Origin: Microbacterium halimionae
GTDB taxonomy: Bacteria > Actinomycetota > Actinomycetes > Actinomycetales > Microbacteriaceae
NCBI RefSeq assembly: GCF_011761265.1
Contig: NZ_JAAOZB010000002.1
Span: 806,001 to 870,000, forward strand
Length of the DNA stretch: 64,000 bases
Direction: 5' to 3'
The notes under the pieces were generated by a model. That model searched no databases. It had not been told where the DNA came from and saw only the letters and a list, made by a program, of their open reading frames with translations. This document shows positions 1 to 11,345 of the stretch, in pieces (position 1 is the first letter of the stretch; each line of letters starts with the position of its first letter). The position numbers and the translations under genes were made by a program.

Positions 1-1
1 G

Positions 2-2323
2 GGAACTGAGTCAGCATGGCGCATCCTCGTCGACGACTACGTCACGACCACCGACGGCACCGGCATCGTGCACCAGGCTCCGGCTTACGGTGAAGATGAC
101 CAGCGTGTCACGGGGGCTGCCGGCATCCCGCTCATCATGAGCCTTGACGACGGCGGCAAGTTCTTGCCGCAGGTGACGGATGTCGCGGGCGAACTGTGGA
201 TGGATGCCAACCGTCCGCTCATCCGCCTGCTTCGCCAGGAGGGACGCTTGCTGCGCGAAGCAAGCTACGAGCACTCTTATCCGCACTGCTGGCGCTGCCG
301 TAACCCCCTGATCTACAAAGCTGTCTCGAGCTGGTTCGTGCGTGTCACGTCGATCAAAGACCGTCTCGTTGAACTCAACGAGCAGATCACATGGGCGCCC
401 GACAACGTCAAGCACGGCCAGTTCGGCAAATGGCTCGAGGGCGCGCGCGACTGGTCGATCAGCCGCAATAGGTACTGGGGTTCACCGATCCCGATCTGGA
501 AGAGCGACGACCCGGCCTACCCGCGGGTCGACGCGTACGGCTCGCTCGAAGATATGGAACGTGACTTTGGCCGGTTGCCGAAGAACGAAAAGGGCGAGGT
601 TGATCTGCACCGCCCGTACATCGATGACTTGACTCGGCCCAACCCCGACGACCCAACTGGGCAATCGACGATGCGTCGGATCGAAGACGTCTTCGACGTG
701 TGGTTCGACTCCGGGTCTATGCCGTACGCGCAGGTTCACTACCCATTCGAGAACCGAGAATGGTTCGACTCGCACGCGCCCGCCGACTTCATCGTGGAGT
801 ACATCGGTCAGACGCGCGGCTGGTTCTACGTGATGCACGTGCTGTCCGGGGCGCTCTTTGATCGTCCGGCATTCACTGGAGTGTCGTGCCACGGAATCGT
901 GCTCGGTAGCGACGGCCAGAAAATGTCGAAGTCGCTGCGCAACTATCCCGACGTCAGTGAAGTGTTCGACCGTGACGGTTCCGACGCGATGCGCTGGTTC
1001 CTGATGTCGAGTTCAGTGCTTCGTGGCGGCAACCTCGTCGTGACAGAAGAGGGCATCCGCTCGGGCGTGCGCGAGTTCATGCTTCCGCTCTGGAACACGT
1101 GGTACTTCTTCTCGACCTACGCGAACGCTGCTGGGGGGCAGGCGGGGCAAGGCTATGAAGCGACCTGGCGCACGGACTCGACAGACGTTCTCGACCGCTA
1201 CATCCTCGCGCTGTTGGGTGATCTTGTGCGAGATGTCGCGACCGATTTGGATGCCCTCGATTCCACGTCTGCGACAGCCAAGCTGCGTGAGTTCAGCGAA
1301 GCTCTCACCAACTGGTACATCCGTCGTTCGCGCGACCGCTTCTGGACCGGCGTGGATGCTTCGAAGCCCGAATCACGTGATGCTTTCGACACGCTTTACA
1401 CGGTGCTCGAAACTCTCACGCGAGTGGCAGCCCCGCTTCTTCCGCTCATCTCTGAGCGCATCTGGCAGGGCCTGACGGGTGGCCGAAGCGTACACCTCAC
1501 GGACTGGCCGGATGCCTCCGCCTTTCCCGCAGCCCGTGACATTCGTACGGCAATGGATGCTGTGCGCGAAGTGTCATCAACCGCGAACGCGCTGCGTAAG
1601 CGCGAGGGGAAGCGCGTTCGGCTTCCGCTTCCGCAGCTCACTGTGGTTGTTTCAGACGCCGCCTCGCTCGCGCAGTTCGATGAAATCGTGCGCGACGAAC
1701 TCAACGTCAAGAGTGTCGCGCTCGTTGAACTGACAGAAACCGCCGCGGCTGACTATGGGATCACTCACCGCCTGTCTGTCAACGCTCGAGCCGCTGGTCC
1801 GCGCCTTGGTAAGCAGGTGCAGAATGCGATCAAGGCTGCTCGCGCAGGGGAGTGGTCGGATGAGAACGGCGTCGTCGTCGCCGGTGGCATCCAGCTCGAA
1901 GCGGGTGAGTACGACCTGGTACTTGAAACCACTGGCCGCCCAGAAGGCGAAGCACTCGGAACGCTCGATCGCGGCGGCTTCGTGCTGCTTGACACCGCAA
2001 CAACACCTGAGCTCGAAGCTGAGGGGTTGGCTCGCGACCTGATCCGCGCAATTCAAGACACTCGTAAGGCTGCGGGATTCGATGTGAGTGATCGCATCGA
2101 TCTCGTTCTTGCGTTCGAAAGCGACGAAGACCAGCAAGCCGTCGACAGCGTTTTCGACGCAGTCGGGGTTGCCGCTGACACTCTCGCGGTTTCCGCGTCA
2201 ATCACTGCACGTAACGACAATTCGACATTCGGCACCGCACACGTTGCTGAGTTCGCCGCGGGGGCATTCGCGAATGCCGGCGACTTCACCGTTGCGGTGT
2301 CGAGGGCAGAGGAGAACCGATGA
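2..2323 (+). CDS. ileS: isoleucine--tRNA ligase, 5'-truncated by window edge
   Basis: Charges tRNA-Ile with isoleucine in the cytoplasm. The frame is open from base 2, so the gene begins upstream; 773 C-terminal residues are visible, and the HIGH motif lies outside the window. The visible part starts in the CP1 editing domain ([15 protein letters not shown]), continues through [13 protein letters not shown], and carries the class-I signature [14 protein letters not shown] near 900-960 bp, then the anticodon-binding domain and a long C-terminal extension. Its stop overlaps the folC start (ATGA at 2320), suggesting translational coupling. The identification is secure; the start is not visible. 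Confidence 0.97.
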   Translation, partial: GTESAWRILVDDYVTTTDGTGIVHQAPAYGEDDQRVTGAAGIPLIMSLDDGGKFLPQVTDVAGELWMDANRPLIRLLRQEGRLLREASYEHSYPHCWRCRNPLIYKAVSSWFVRVTSIKDRLVELNEQITWAPDNVKHGQFGKWLEGARDWSISRNRYWGSPIPIWKSDDPAYPRVDAYGSLEDMERDFGRLPKNEKGEVDLHRPYIDDLTRPNPDDPTGQSTMRRIEDVFDVWFDSGSMPYAQVHYPFENREWFDSHAPADFIVEYIGQTRGWFYVMHVLSGALFDRPAFTGVSCHGIVLGSDGQKMSKSLRNYPDVSEVFDRDGSDAMRWFLMSSSVLRGGNLVVTEEGIRSGVREFMLPLWNTWYFFSTYANAAGGQAGQGYEATWRTDSTDVLDRYILALLGDLVRDVATDLDALDSTSATAKLREFSEALTNWYIRRSRDRFWTGVDASKPESRDAFDTLYTVLETLTRVAAPLLPLISERIWQGLTGGRSVHLTDWPDASAFPAARDIRTAMDAVREVSSTANALRKREGKRVRLPLPQLTVVVSDAASLAQFDEIVRDELNVKSVALVELTETAAADYGITHRLSVNARAAGPRLGKQVQNAIKAARAGEWSDENGVVVAGGIQLEAGEYDLVLETTGRPEGEALGTLDRGGFVLLDTATTPELEAEGLARDLIRAIQDTRKAAGFDVSDRIDLVLAFESDEDQQAVDSVFDAVGVAADTLAVSASITARNDNSTFGTAHVAEFAAGAFANAGDFTVAVSRAEENR

Positions 2324-3672
2324 GCGCAAAAGACAAAGCGGATGCCGTCTACTCGGCTCTCCTGCAAAGACAGGGCGAGCAGTGGGTCCAGCCTCGCATC
2401 GAGCGCACGCAAAGGCTGTTGACGCTGCTTGCGGATCCGCAGCACACGTACCGCGTTATTCACGTCACGGGCACGAATGGTAAGACGTCGACGAGCCGAA
2501 TTATTGAAGCCCTGTTGCGTGCGCATGGCCTGCGTACCGGTTTGTTTACGAGCCCTCATCTTGAGCGTTTCACAGAGCGAATCATGATCGATGGCGAACC
2601 GATCATCGACGATGCCGTGGCTGACGTGTGGGAAGAGATTCAGCCGTTTGTTGAGCTGATCGACAACGAACTCGTGGGCGAGGGGGATGCGCCACTGACG
2701 TTCTTTGAACTGCTAACAGTGCTCGCGTTCGTGGCTTTCGCGGACGCTCCTGTCGACGTTGCAGTCGTAGAGGTCGGGATGGGCGGATTGTGGGACTCGA
2801 CGAATACCGCCGACGGTGATGTCGCAGTGTTTACACCAATCGACATCGACCACGCGAACCGCTTGGGTTCCACGGTGGCCGAGATCGCCACGGTCAAGTC
2901 GGGAATCATCAAAGACGGTGCCGCCGTCGTTTCAGCCCTTCAGAGCCCCGAAGCCGCCGCCGTTCTGCAGCGGGCTGCGGCTGCGCGCGGCACACGCGTG
3001 GCAATTGACGGGGAAGACTTTGCTCTGACAACGGGTCGACTGGCGGTGGGCGGACAACTCATCTCAGTTCGAGGCCTCGCGGGGCAATATGACGATGTCT
3101 ACCTGCCCATGTATGGCGAACACCAGGGTGCCAATGCTGCTCTGGCTGTCGCGGCCGTCGAGTCTCTCATCGGAGCTGGAACCCAGCCGATTTCTGACCA
3201 GATCGTTACCGACGGTTTCAGTATCGCGACATCACCAGGTCGCCTTGAACTCGTCGGAATCGCACCAACGGTGCTGGTCGATGCAGCGCACAACCCGCAC
3301 GGAATACACGCGCTTGTGGAGGCTTTGAAAACCGCCTTCGACTTCGACGATTGGGGCGTTGTGCTCGGCGTTCTAGACGACAAGGATACTGCCGGCATCG
3401 TCGCTGAAATTGCCTCCGTGGCGTCCCACGTGTTCGCTACCGCACCAGACTCAGACCGGGCCCGTGACGCCGATGGCGTAGCGGACCTTGCAGAGGCGGC
3501 TGGCCTGACTGTGACGGTTCACCCCGGAATTTCGGATGCCGCCGACGCGGCGCGTGCGTGGGCATCGGAGGGCGATCGACGAGCTGTTGTGATAGCCGGG
3601 TCTATCGTTCTCGCGGGCGAGGCTCTTCTGCTGGCGCGGGAAGAAGACTGGAAAGCTGGGTGGAACAATTGA
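2320..3672 (+). CDS. folC: bifunctional folylpolyglutamate synthase / dihydrofolate synthase
   Basis: Adds glutamate to dihydropteroate and folates in folate biosynthesis, in the cytoplasm. The 450-residue length is typical. The Mur-ligase ATP loop reads [14 protein letters not shown] near residues 47-60, followed by [14 protein letters not shown] and the central [10 protein letters not shown] motif; DAAHNPHG in the C-terminal domain is another family hallmark. ATG 2320 overlaps the ileS stop by 4 bp. The following membrane-protein gene starts inside its last codons, so ileS-folC-DUF4233-ndk looks like one transcript. Confidence 0.95.
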   Translation: MSAKDKADAVYSALLQRQGEQWVQPRIERTQRLLTLLADPQHTYRVIHVTGTNGKTSTSRIIEALLRAHGLRTGLFTSPHLERFTERIMIDGEPIIDDAVADVWEEIQPFVELIDNELVGEGDAPLTFFELLTVLAFVAFADAPVDVAVVEVGMGGLWDSTNTADGDVAVFTPIDIDHANRLGSTVAEIATVKSGIIKDGAAVVSALQSPEAAAVLQRAAAARGTRVAIDGEDFALTTGRLAVGGQLISVRGLAGQYDDVYLPMYGEHQGANAALAVAAVESLIGAGTQPISDQIVTDGFSIATSPGRLELVGIAPTVLVDAAHNPHGIHALVEALKTAFDFDDWGVVLGVLDDKDTAGIVAEIASVASHVFATAPDSDRARDADGVADLAEAAGLTVTVHPGISDAADAARAWASEGDRRAVVIAGSIVLAGEALLLAREEDWKAGWNN

Positions 3673-4085
3673 CTGCCAGCAGTGCCCCACAGCCAGCACC
3701 ACAGCGCCGTGCACGCGGGGCTGCTGAATCACTCGGGTCGATCGTGCTGGGCTTCGAATCGGTCATCGTCTTTCTCGGCGGCTTAGTGGTGTACGGCCTT
3801 CGTGCGTTGCCCGACTTGGTGGCACCGTGGTGGGGGATTGTGGGCGGTGCGGTCGTAGCGCTTGTGATGATCGTGACATCCGGTCTGCTCCGACACCGTT
3901 GGGCATTTGGCCTCGGGTGGGCGCTGCAAGTGCTGCTCGCACTCAGCGCATTTCTTGTTCCCGCCATGCTTTTTGTTGCCCTCATTTTTGGCGGCATGTG
4001 GGCGTATGCAACGATCAAAGGGGCCTCACTCGACCGGCGCAACGCGCAGCTGGCACGTGAGGCCAACAACCTGAACGGAGAGTGA
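3660..4085 (+). CDS. DUF4233 family small integral membrane protein
   Basis: A 141-residue protein that in actinobacteria is habitually found between folC and ndk (DUF4233); its function is unknown. An Arg/Ala/Gln-rich N-terminus (about 25 residues) is followed by hydrophobic stretches consistent with four membrane helices (around IVLGFESVIVFLGGLVVYGL, WWGIVGGAVVALVMIV, ALQVLLALSAFL and the last LFVALIFGGMWAYATI). GTG 3660 overlaps the folC end by 13 bp and is preceded by a GGAAAG-like site; TTG 3669, overlapping the folC stop as TTGA, is an alternative. The stop lies one base before the ndk ATG. Confidence 0.8.
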   Translation: MEQLTASSAPQPAPQRRARGAAESLGSIVLGFESVIVFLGGLVVYGLRALPDLVAPWWGIVGGAVVALVMIVTSGLLRHRWAFGLGWALQVLLALSAFLVPAMLFVALIFGGMWAYATIKGASLDRRNAQLAREANNLNGE

Positions 4086-4086
4086 C

Positions 4087-4503
4087 ATGTCCACGGAAGA
4101 GACCCTCGTCTTGGTCAAGCCCGATGGTGTGGCTCGCGGCCTTACCGGCGCGATTCTTGCCCGCATCGAAGCGAAAGGGTATGCGCTTGTCGATATCCGC
4201 CTCGTGGAGCCTGATCGCGAGCGCCTTGAGCGCCACTACGAAGAGCACGCTGGTAAGCCGTTTTACGAACCGCTCGTCGAGTTCATGATGTCGGGCCCAT
4301 CTGTCGCCATCCGGCTCGCAGGAAACCGCGTCATCGAGGGGTTCCGCTCCCTCGCGGGCACGACCGATCCGACGTCCGCCGCTCCCGGAACGATTCGTGG
4401 AGATTTTGGTCGCGACTGGGGCCTCAAAGTTCAGCAGAACCTTGTGCACGGCAGCGACAGCCCGGAATCAGCAGCACGCGAGCTTGGAATTTGGTTCCGC
4501 TAA
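4087..4503 (+). CDS. ndk: nucleoside diphosphate kinase
   Basis: Transfers the gamma-phosphate of ATP to NDPs, keeping NTP/dNTP pools balanced, in the cytoplasm. At 138 residues it has standard length. It opens with EETLVLVKPDGVARGL and carries the active-site histidine in NLVHGSDSPESAARE near residue 120. It is the last gene of the ileS-folC-DUF4233-ndk run and is followed by a strong hairpin (4520-4565) shared with the convergent VKOR gene. Confidence 0.97.
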   Translation: MSTEETLVLVKPDGVARGLTGAILARIEAKGYALVDIRLVEPDRERLERHYEEHAGKPFYEPLVEFMMSGPSVAIRLAGNRVIEGFRSLAGTTDPTSAAPGTIRGDFGRDWGLKVQQNLVHGSDSPESAARELGIWFR

Positions 4504-4519
4504 CGCGCTAAGCCGGGAT

Positions 4520-4565
4520 ACTGGGCGTCTTCCGCTGAGCGAGTGCTTAGAAGAAGACGCCCAGT
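4520..4565. terminator. bidirectional hairpin between ndk and VKOR gene
   Basis: Perfect 13-bp inverted repeat ACTGGGCGTCTTC (4520-4532) / GAAGACGCCCAGT (4553-4565) with a 20-nt loop. It lies just after the ndk stop, and its right arm lies within the last codons of the convergent VKOR gene. There is no pronounced T tract. Confidence 0.6.
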
Positions 4566-5140
4566 TCTAGCTGAGCCAGGAGTGCGATCAGCGCGTAGCT
4601 CAGGATCGTCATGAGGACGATCCACGGTGTCAGTGCTCGCGCCGCACGGCGGATGCTCGTTGTCGCCGGTAGAAGCCCGCTTCGAAGTATGTAGAGGGTT
4701 ACGGCGTAGAACGTTGGTATTACGACTGACCAGGTGACCATGCACCACGGGCACAGCGTATGGATAACGAAAATACTCTGACCGATGAGCCAGATGACGA
4801 ACCCGATAGCGAACAGCATCCCCAGTTCGAAAAGCCACCAGAACCAGTTTGCGAATTTAGCACCTGCCAACAACGCGACGCCAACAACGATGGGCGCAAT
4901 CCACGCCCCCAAGCCGATGATCGGGTTGGGAAAGCCGAAAACACTGCCTTGCGGCGAGTTGAGGTTTTCTCCACACTGCACGAGAACGCTGAAGTCACAC
5001 GCCGCTTTTGAACCGGGGTTCTCAAGGAGATGGAACTTCTCCATCGTCAGAGAGAATGCCGCCCACCAACCCACAACTCCGGCAATGATGAGCCAAATGG
5101 CGAGGGTGGTAGGTCGTCTCGTTGAGGCGCTATGAGGCAT
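4547..5140 (-). CDS. vitamin K epoxide reductase family protein
   Basis: Membrane quinone-linked thiol oxidoreductase that in bacteria re-oxidises a DsbA-like partner for extracytoplasmic disulfide formation. The 197-residue protein shows several hydrophobic helices, the loop cysteine pair in ACDFSVLVQCGEN and the active-site CxxC in HTLCPWCMVTW. The ATG at 5140 is preceded by GATAAT with a 6-base spacer, a predicted leaderless promoter, so longer upstream versions are unlikely. It has no fused thioredoxin domain; the nearest CPWC protein in the window is the cytosolic-type DsbA-family protein at 54.9 kb, so its partner is not identified here. Confidence 0.9.
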   Translation of the reverse strand: MPHSASTRRPTTLAIWLIIAGVVGWWAAFSLTMEKFHLLENPGSKAACDFSVLVQCGENLNSPQGSVFGFPNPIIGLGAWIAPIVVGVALLAGAKFANWFWWLFELGMLFAIGFVIWLIGQSIFVIHTLCPWCMVTWSVVIPTFYAVTLYILRSGLLPATTSIRRAARALTPWIVLMTILSYALIALLAQLELGVFF

Positions 5141-5146
5141 GTGGGA

Positions 5147-5152
5147 ATTATC
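5147..5152 (-). promoter_or_regulatory. -10 element for VKOR gene (leaderless)
   Basis: GATAAT on the minus strand lies exactly six bases before the ATG at 5140; no Shine-Dalgarno is possible in the gap, so a leaderless transcript is predicted. Confidence 0.55.
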
Positions 5153-5430
5153 GCATCCACTCGTGTGAGTCTGGCCCCAAGCAGTAGCCCCTGAATTGCC
5201 GTTAGCTTGCGCATTCACACAATTGGGCATCGATAGTGCGATAATGGCTCTTGATACCGTTCGCGGCCGCGCCGTAAGAGGGTATCGACGCAGACTTTGG
5301 GGGCAACGATCGCCCTCGCAGCACGAGCCAGGGGCCTGCTGCATACCGAAAGAGCTGATGGCGCCGCAGGTGCGGTGCCGCACAAGATTTTGCCGGGCGA
5401 CGCGCGGTGTCGTCCGCTAGGAGTACAGCG

Positions 5431-7800
5431 GTGATGGCCGATGACCAGAACACTCAGTCCAATTCAGATGATCCTTCGGGAGCTGACGCTCTCGTAGCTG
5501 TCGCGCTTGACACGCTTGCGGTGACGACGGCTGACGCCGACGCCACGCCTGACGCAACGGAATCGTCTGTCTCGATAGAAGAAGATGCCGAGTCGAAACC
5601 GGCCGAAGATGCCGAGCCGTCGGTGCCGGACGGGCCGAAGACAGCTGTGAGCCTGGGCTTGCTGCCGGAGACGTTCGTTTCGCAGGTGTCGACCGCGCTC
5701 CACTTCTACGCTCCGGAGTTGCCGCCTCTGCCGGCGAGGGAGTTTGTCGATAACGAAAACCGTCGTGAGAACGAACGCGACGATCGTGACGATGAAACTT
5801 CGTCCGGCTCAGCTCGGCGACGTAATCGACGCCGAGGCGGCAGCGATCAGCGTGGCGAAAACGAGCCGCGCGAGTCGGCTCCCAGACAGCGCCCCGTCGA
5901 GGTCATCACCGAGCCGCAGCGGATCAAGGGCTCGACTCGACTCGAGGCCAAGAAGCAGCGGCGTCGGGACGGACGTGAGGCGGGACGTCGTCGGCCCGTT
6001 GTCACTGAAGCTGAGTTCCTTGCTCGCCGCGAGTCCGTCGATCGCGCGATGATCGTTCGGTCGAAGAACGGACGAATTCAGATCGGTGTGCTGGAAGATA
6101 AAGTGCTCGTCGAGCATTACGTGGCGCGAAACCAGGACGCGTCGCTGATCGGCAACGTCTATCTTGGCCGCGTGCAGAACGTGCTGCCCAGCATGGAGGC
6201 GGCGTTCGTCGACATCGGTCGTGGACGAAACGCTGTGCTCTATTCGGGAGAGGTCGATTGGGATGCCGCGGAAACCGGCAACCAGCCGCGCCGAATCGAA
6301 CTCGCGCTGAAGTCTGGCGACAAAGTTCTCGTCCAGGTTACGAAAGACCCTGTCGGGCACAAAGGGGCGCGTCTGACGAGTCAGATTTCGCTTCCCGGTC
6401 GATACCTTGTGTACGTACCTGCAGGCTCGATGAATGGAATTTCCCGCAAGCTTCCTGACACCGAGCGTGCGCGCCTCAAGCGCATCCTGAAAGAAGTTCT
6501 GCCTGAGTCGTCCGGCGTGATCGTGCGTACTGCTGCCGAGGGAGCCACCGAAGAGCAGCTCACGCGAGACGTGCAGCGGTTGACCGCACAATGGGAGCAC
6601 GTCAGCCAGCAGATTGAGTTGATGCAGGCTCCTGCGCTGCTGCACTCTGAGCCTGATCTGCTCGTAAAGATCGTCCGAGATGTTTTCAACGAGGACTTCA
6701 CGAAGCTCCTTATTCAGGGCGAAGAAGCACAGCGCACAATCGAGGGATACCTCGAAGCTGTCGCGCCTGACCTGCTAGAGCGCGTAGAACGCTATGACGG
6801 CGATGGTGATCCCTTCGACGAGTTCCGTATCACTGAGCAGATCGAGAAAGCACTCGACCGTAAGGTGTGGCTGCCGTCGGGTGGATCACTCGTTATCGAC
6901 CGAACCGAGGCGATGACGGTTGTTGACGTCAATACAGGAAAGTTCGTCGGCTCCGGAGGAAACCTCGAAGAAACCGTAACCAAGAACAACCTCGAAGCTG
7001 CTGAGGAGATCGTTCGTCAGCTCCGGTTGCGAGACATCGGCGGGATCATCGTTGTTGACTTCATCGACATGGTGCTTGAGTCCAACCGAGATCTGGTTTT
7101 GCGTCGACTTATCGAGTGCCTCAGTCGCGACCGCACGAAGCATCAGGTTGCCGAGGTCACGTCTCTCGGCCTCGTCCAGATGACGCGTAAGAAGCTGGGT
7201 CTTGGCCTGCTAGAGACCTTTAGCGAGGCATGCGAGGTGTGCGCCGGCCGTGGAGTCGTCGTTCACCACGATCCTGTCGTTCGCCACCGCTCTTCGCAGG
7301 GCAATGGCAACGGCAGCGGTAGCAACGGGACTAGCAACAACAATGGCGGAAACAACCGTCGCGGCCGCAACCAGCCTCAGGCGTCCTCTGCACAGACGCC
7401 CACGGGGTCCACCCACGTCATCACTGAAGGTGTGAAATCGGCGATCGCTCAGATTGCCGCATCGACGATTTCTTCAACCGGCGAAGAGAACTTTGACGCT
7501 GCAGCACTCGAAGCCGCGGCTGTCGTGGTTGCTGAGGCATCCGTCGCGGCAGACGCGGCGTCCGAGCGTCCTGAGCGCCCCAAGAAGCAGCGGAGAAAGC
7601 GTTCCGACAGTTCGTCGAAGTCAGACTCCAACCCGTCGGCGCCACGAAAAGAGCGCGACGAAAAGGATTTGCTTCTCGATTCTGTGCTGAACGCTTTGCC
7701 TGCTCCGAAAGCGCCAGGACAGGGTAGGTCTCGCCGTCGGGTATCGACAGCTGGGCTCACGCCCGGATCACCGATTCTGCCGCCAGCGTCAGACAGCTAG
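5431..7800 (+). CDS. rne: ribonuclease E/G family endoribonuclease
   Basis: Single-strand endoribonuclease of mRNA decay and rRNA/tRNA maturation. The 789 residues comprise an acidic low-complexity N-terminus (about 1-120), an Arg-rich stretch, the S1 domain (around NVYLGRVQNVLPSMEAAFVD), the catalytic DNase-I-like domain with DRTEAMTVVDVNTGKFVG and VVDFIDM, the Zn-link CEVCAGRG, and a Gly/Asn-rich then Lys/Arg-rich tail. GTG 5431 is chosen because AGGAG (5419-5423) sits 7 bases upstream; ATG 5434 is the alternative. About 290 bp lie between the divergent VKOR start and this gene, with a GATAAT at 5240 as a possible promoter and a long GC-rich leader; RNase E genes are autoregulated through their leader in E. 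coli. Confidence 0.95.
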   Translation: MMADDQNTQSNSDDPSGADALVAVALDTLAVTTADADATPDATESSVSIEEDAESKPAEDAEPSVPDGPKTAVSLGLLPETFVSQVSTALHFYAPELPPLPAREFVDNENRRENERDDRDDETSSGSARRRNRRRGGSDQRGENEPRESAPRQRPVEVITEPQRIKGSTRLEAKKQRRRDGREAGRRRPVVTEAEFLARRESVDRAMIVRSKNGRIQIGVLEDKVLVEHYVARNQDASLIGNVYLGRVQNVLPSMEAAFVDIGRGRNAVLYSGEVDWDAAETGNQPRRIELALKSGDKVLVQVTKDPVGHKGARLTSQISLPGRYLVYVPAGSMNGISRKLPDTERARLKRILKEVLPESSGVIVRTAAEGATEEQLTRDVQRLTAQWEHVSQQIELMQAPALLHSEPDLLVKIVRDVFNEDFTKLLIQGEEAQRTIEGYLEAVAPDLLERVERYDGDGDPFDEFRITEQIEKALDRKVWLPSGGSLVIDRTEAMTVVDVNTGKFVGSGGNLEETVTKNNLEAAEEIVRQLRLRDIGGIIVVDFIDMVLESNRDLVLRRLIECLSRDRTKHQVAEVTSLGLVQMTRKKLGLGLLETFSEACEVCAGRGVVVHHDPVVRHRSSQGNGNGSGSNGTSNNNGGNNRRGRNQPQASSAQTPTGSTHVITEGVKSAIAQIAASTISSTGEENFDAAALEAAAVVVAEASVAADAASERPERPKKQRRKRSDSSSKSDSNPSAPRKERDEKDLLLDSVLNALPAPKAPGQGRSRRRVSTAGLTPGSPILPPASDS

Positions 7801-8084
7801 CTGGAAGCTTTGGGTTTGCGTGTGCGATCTTTTGCTCGCACACGCAAACCTGAAGCGATCAGCGTTTTGACAAGCGTGTGCCCGTCAACGTGGCGGGCTC
7901 CGGCAGCGACCAGTCTCTCGTGCGACTTTTCTGGCACGTCGTAGTGGTCAAGGTCAAAACCACGGCGGGGTATGCCTTCTGCTGCGGCGAACTTATGCAG
8001 CTCTTCCAGCGAGGTGTCGCTCACCAGATGTGCCCACAGCATCCCGTGCGCGGGCCAGAGTGGATCGTCAATCAGGATCGCCAT
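7797..8084 (-). CDS. DUF4031 domain-containing protein
   Basis: A 95-residue protein of a small family of unknown function. Family-like features are the start AILIDDPLWPAHG, the WAHLVSD segment, and GFDLDHYDVPE with conserved Asp/His. The C-terminus is Arg/Lys-rich and is encoded within the 14-bp hairpin. ATG 8084 is preceded at six bases by TACGAT, a predicted leaderless promoter. It converges on rne, the two stops sharing the palindrome CTAG at 7797-7800. Confidence 0.8.
   Translation of the reverse strand: MAILIDDPLWPAHGMLWAHLVSDTSLEELHKFAAAEGIPRRGFDLDHYDVPEKSHERLVAAGARHVDGHTLVKTLIASGLRVRAKDRTRKPKASS
7814..7849. terminator. 14-bp perfect hairpin downstream of rne, inside DUF4031 gene
   Basis: Perfect inverted repeat GTTTGCGTGTGCGA (7814-7827) / TCGCACACGCAAAC (7836-7849) with an 8-base loop. 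It lies 14 bp after the rne stop and inside the 3' codons of the convergent DUF4031 gene. No T tract follows on either strand, so it may act as a pause or 3'-end stabiliser as much as an intrinsic terminator. Confidence 0.5.
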
Positions 8085-8090
8085 CTTCTG

Positions 8091-8096
8091 ATCGTA
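8091..8096 (-). promoter_or_regulatory. -10 element for DUF4031 gene (leaderless)
   Basis: TACGAT on the minus strand, six bases before the ATG at 8084. Confidence 0.5.
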
Positions 8097-8174
8097 TGTC
8101 TGGCGGCGGCCTCGCGTGCCGGATGCTGACGTCGTCGTAATCGAACTCGGCGTTTCACTACAGCGGATCTGCTT

Positions 8175-8203
8175 TTGCCCTGTAGCTTCGCATCAGGTAA
8201 AGT
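8175..8203 (+). promoter_or_regulatory. sigma-70-type promoter of rplU-rpmA
   Basis: TTGCCC (8175-8180), a 17-base spacer and TAAAGT (8198-8203) form a good vegetative promoter about 130 bases before the rplU start, leaving a long untranslated leader. Confidence 0.6.
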
Positions 8204-8331
8204 ATTCCTTTGGTGCGTCTTGTGTAGCAGTTTTGCTGCGTCACGAATGAGAGCCTGGCTTCCGCACCAAAGACTTCCCAGTCTCACAAGGACAACCGGA
8301 GCAGTGCGCTCCCAGAAGAAATAGGTGTGAA
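8204..8331 (+). ncRNA. structured 5' leader of rplU
   Basis: About 125 untranslated bases between the promoter and the rplU start. A perfect 10-bp long-range helix CTTTGGTGCG (8208-8217) / CGCACCAAAG (8263-8272) encloses a small hairpin around AGCAGTTTTGCTGC (8226-8239). Ribosomal-protein leaders of this shape commonly bind their own product; whether this one binds L21 is inference. It does not match any leader I can name. Confidence 0.5.
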
Positions 8332-8640
8332 GTGGTTTACGCAGTAGTGCGCGCCGGTGGTCGGCAGGAGAAGGTCGAAGTTGGCACGGTAGTCGTTCTC
8401 GACCGCCTTAAGGCGAAGGTCGGCGACAAGGTCGAACTCCCCGCTGTGCTGTTCGTTGATGGCGATGCCGTCACGACCGACTCAGACAAGCTCGCGAAGA
8501 TCTCGGTTACGGCCGAGGTTGTCGGCGAAGAGCGCGGCCCCAAGATTGTTATCCAGAAGTTCAAAAACAAGACCGGCTACAAGAAGCGCCAGGGGCACCG
8601 TCAGGACCTCACGCGCGTCAAAGTAACCGGCATCAAGTAA
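8332..8640 (+). CDS. rplU: 50S ribosomal protein L21
   Basis: Large-subunit ribosomal protein that contacts 23S rRNA. The 102-residue length and the start [15 protein letters not shown] are standard, as is the C-terminal [17 protein letters not shown]. It begins with GTG 8332. It is co-transcribed with rpmA 18 bases downstream and preceded by a structured leader. Confidence 0.98.
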   Translation: MVYAVVRAGGRQEKVEVGTVVVLDRLKAKVGDKVELPAVLFVDGDAVTTDSDKLAKISVTAEVVGEERGPKIVIQKFKNKTGYKKRQGHRQDLTRVKVTGIK

Positions 8641-8658
8641 GCCAGGAGAGGCGCAGAG

Positions 8659-8916
8659 ATGGCACATAAAAAGGGCGCAAGCTCTACTCGTAACGGTCGC
8701 GACTCTAATGCTCAGCGACTGGGTGTAAAGCGCTTCGGTGGTCAGGCTGTTGGTGCGGGCGAGATCATCGTTCGCCAGCGCGGCACCCACTTCCACCCCG
8801 GCGACAATGTCGGTCGCGGTGGGGATGACACGCTTTTCGCTCTCGCGGCTGGCGCAGTCGAATTCGGCAACAAGGGCGGCCGCAAGGTCGTCAACATCGT
8901 CGCCGCAGCGGAGTAA
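8659..8916 (+). CDS. rpmA: 50S ribosomal protein L27
   Basis: Ribosomal protein near the peptidyl-transferase centre, 85 residues. It starts [20 protein letters not shown] without the N-terminal prepeptide that Firmicutes cleave, and has [25 protein letters not shown] 8659 has GGAGAGG upstream. A strong UUCG-capped terminator follows at 8939. Confidence 0.98.
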   Translation: MAHKKGASSTRNGRDSNAQRLGVKRFGGQAVGAGEIIVRQRGTHFHPGDNVGRGGDDTLFALAAGAVEFGNKGGRKVVNIVAAAE

Positions 8917-11336
<2,420 letters not shown>

Positions 11337-11345
11337 GACTGCTTG

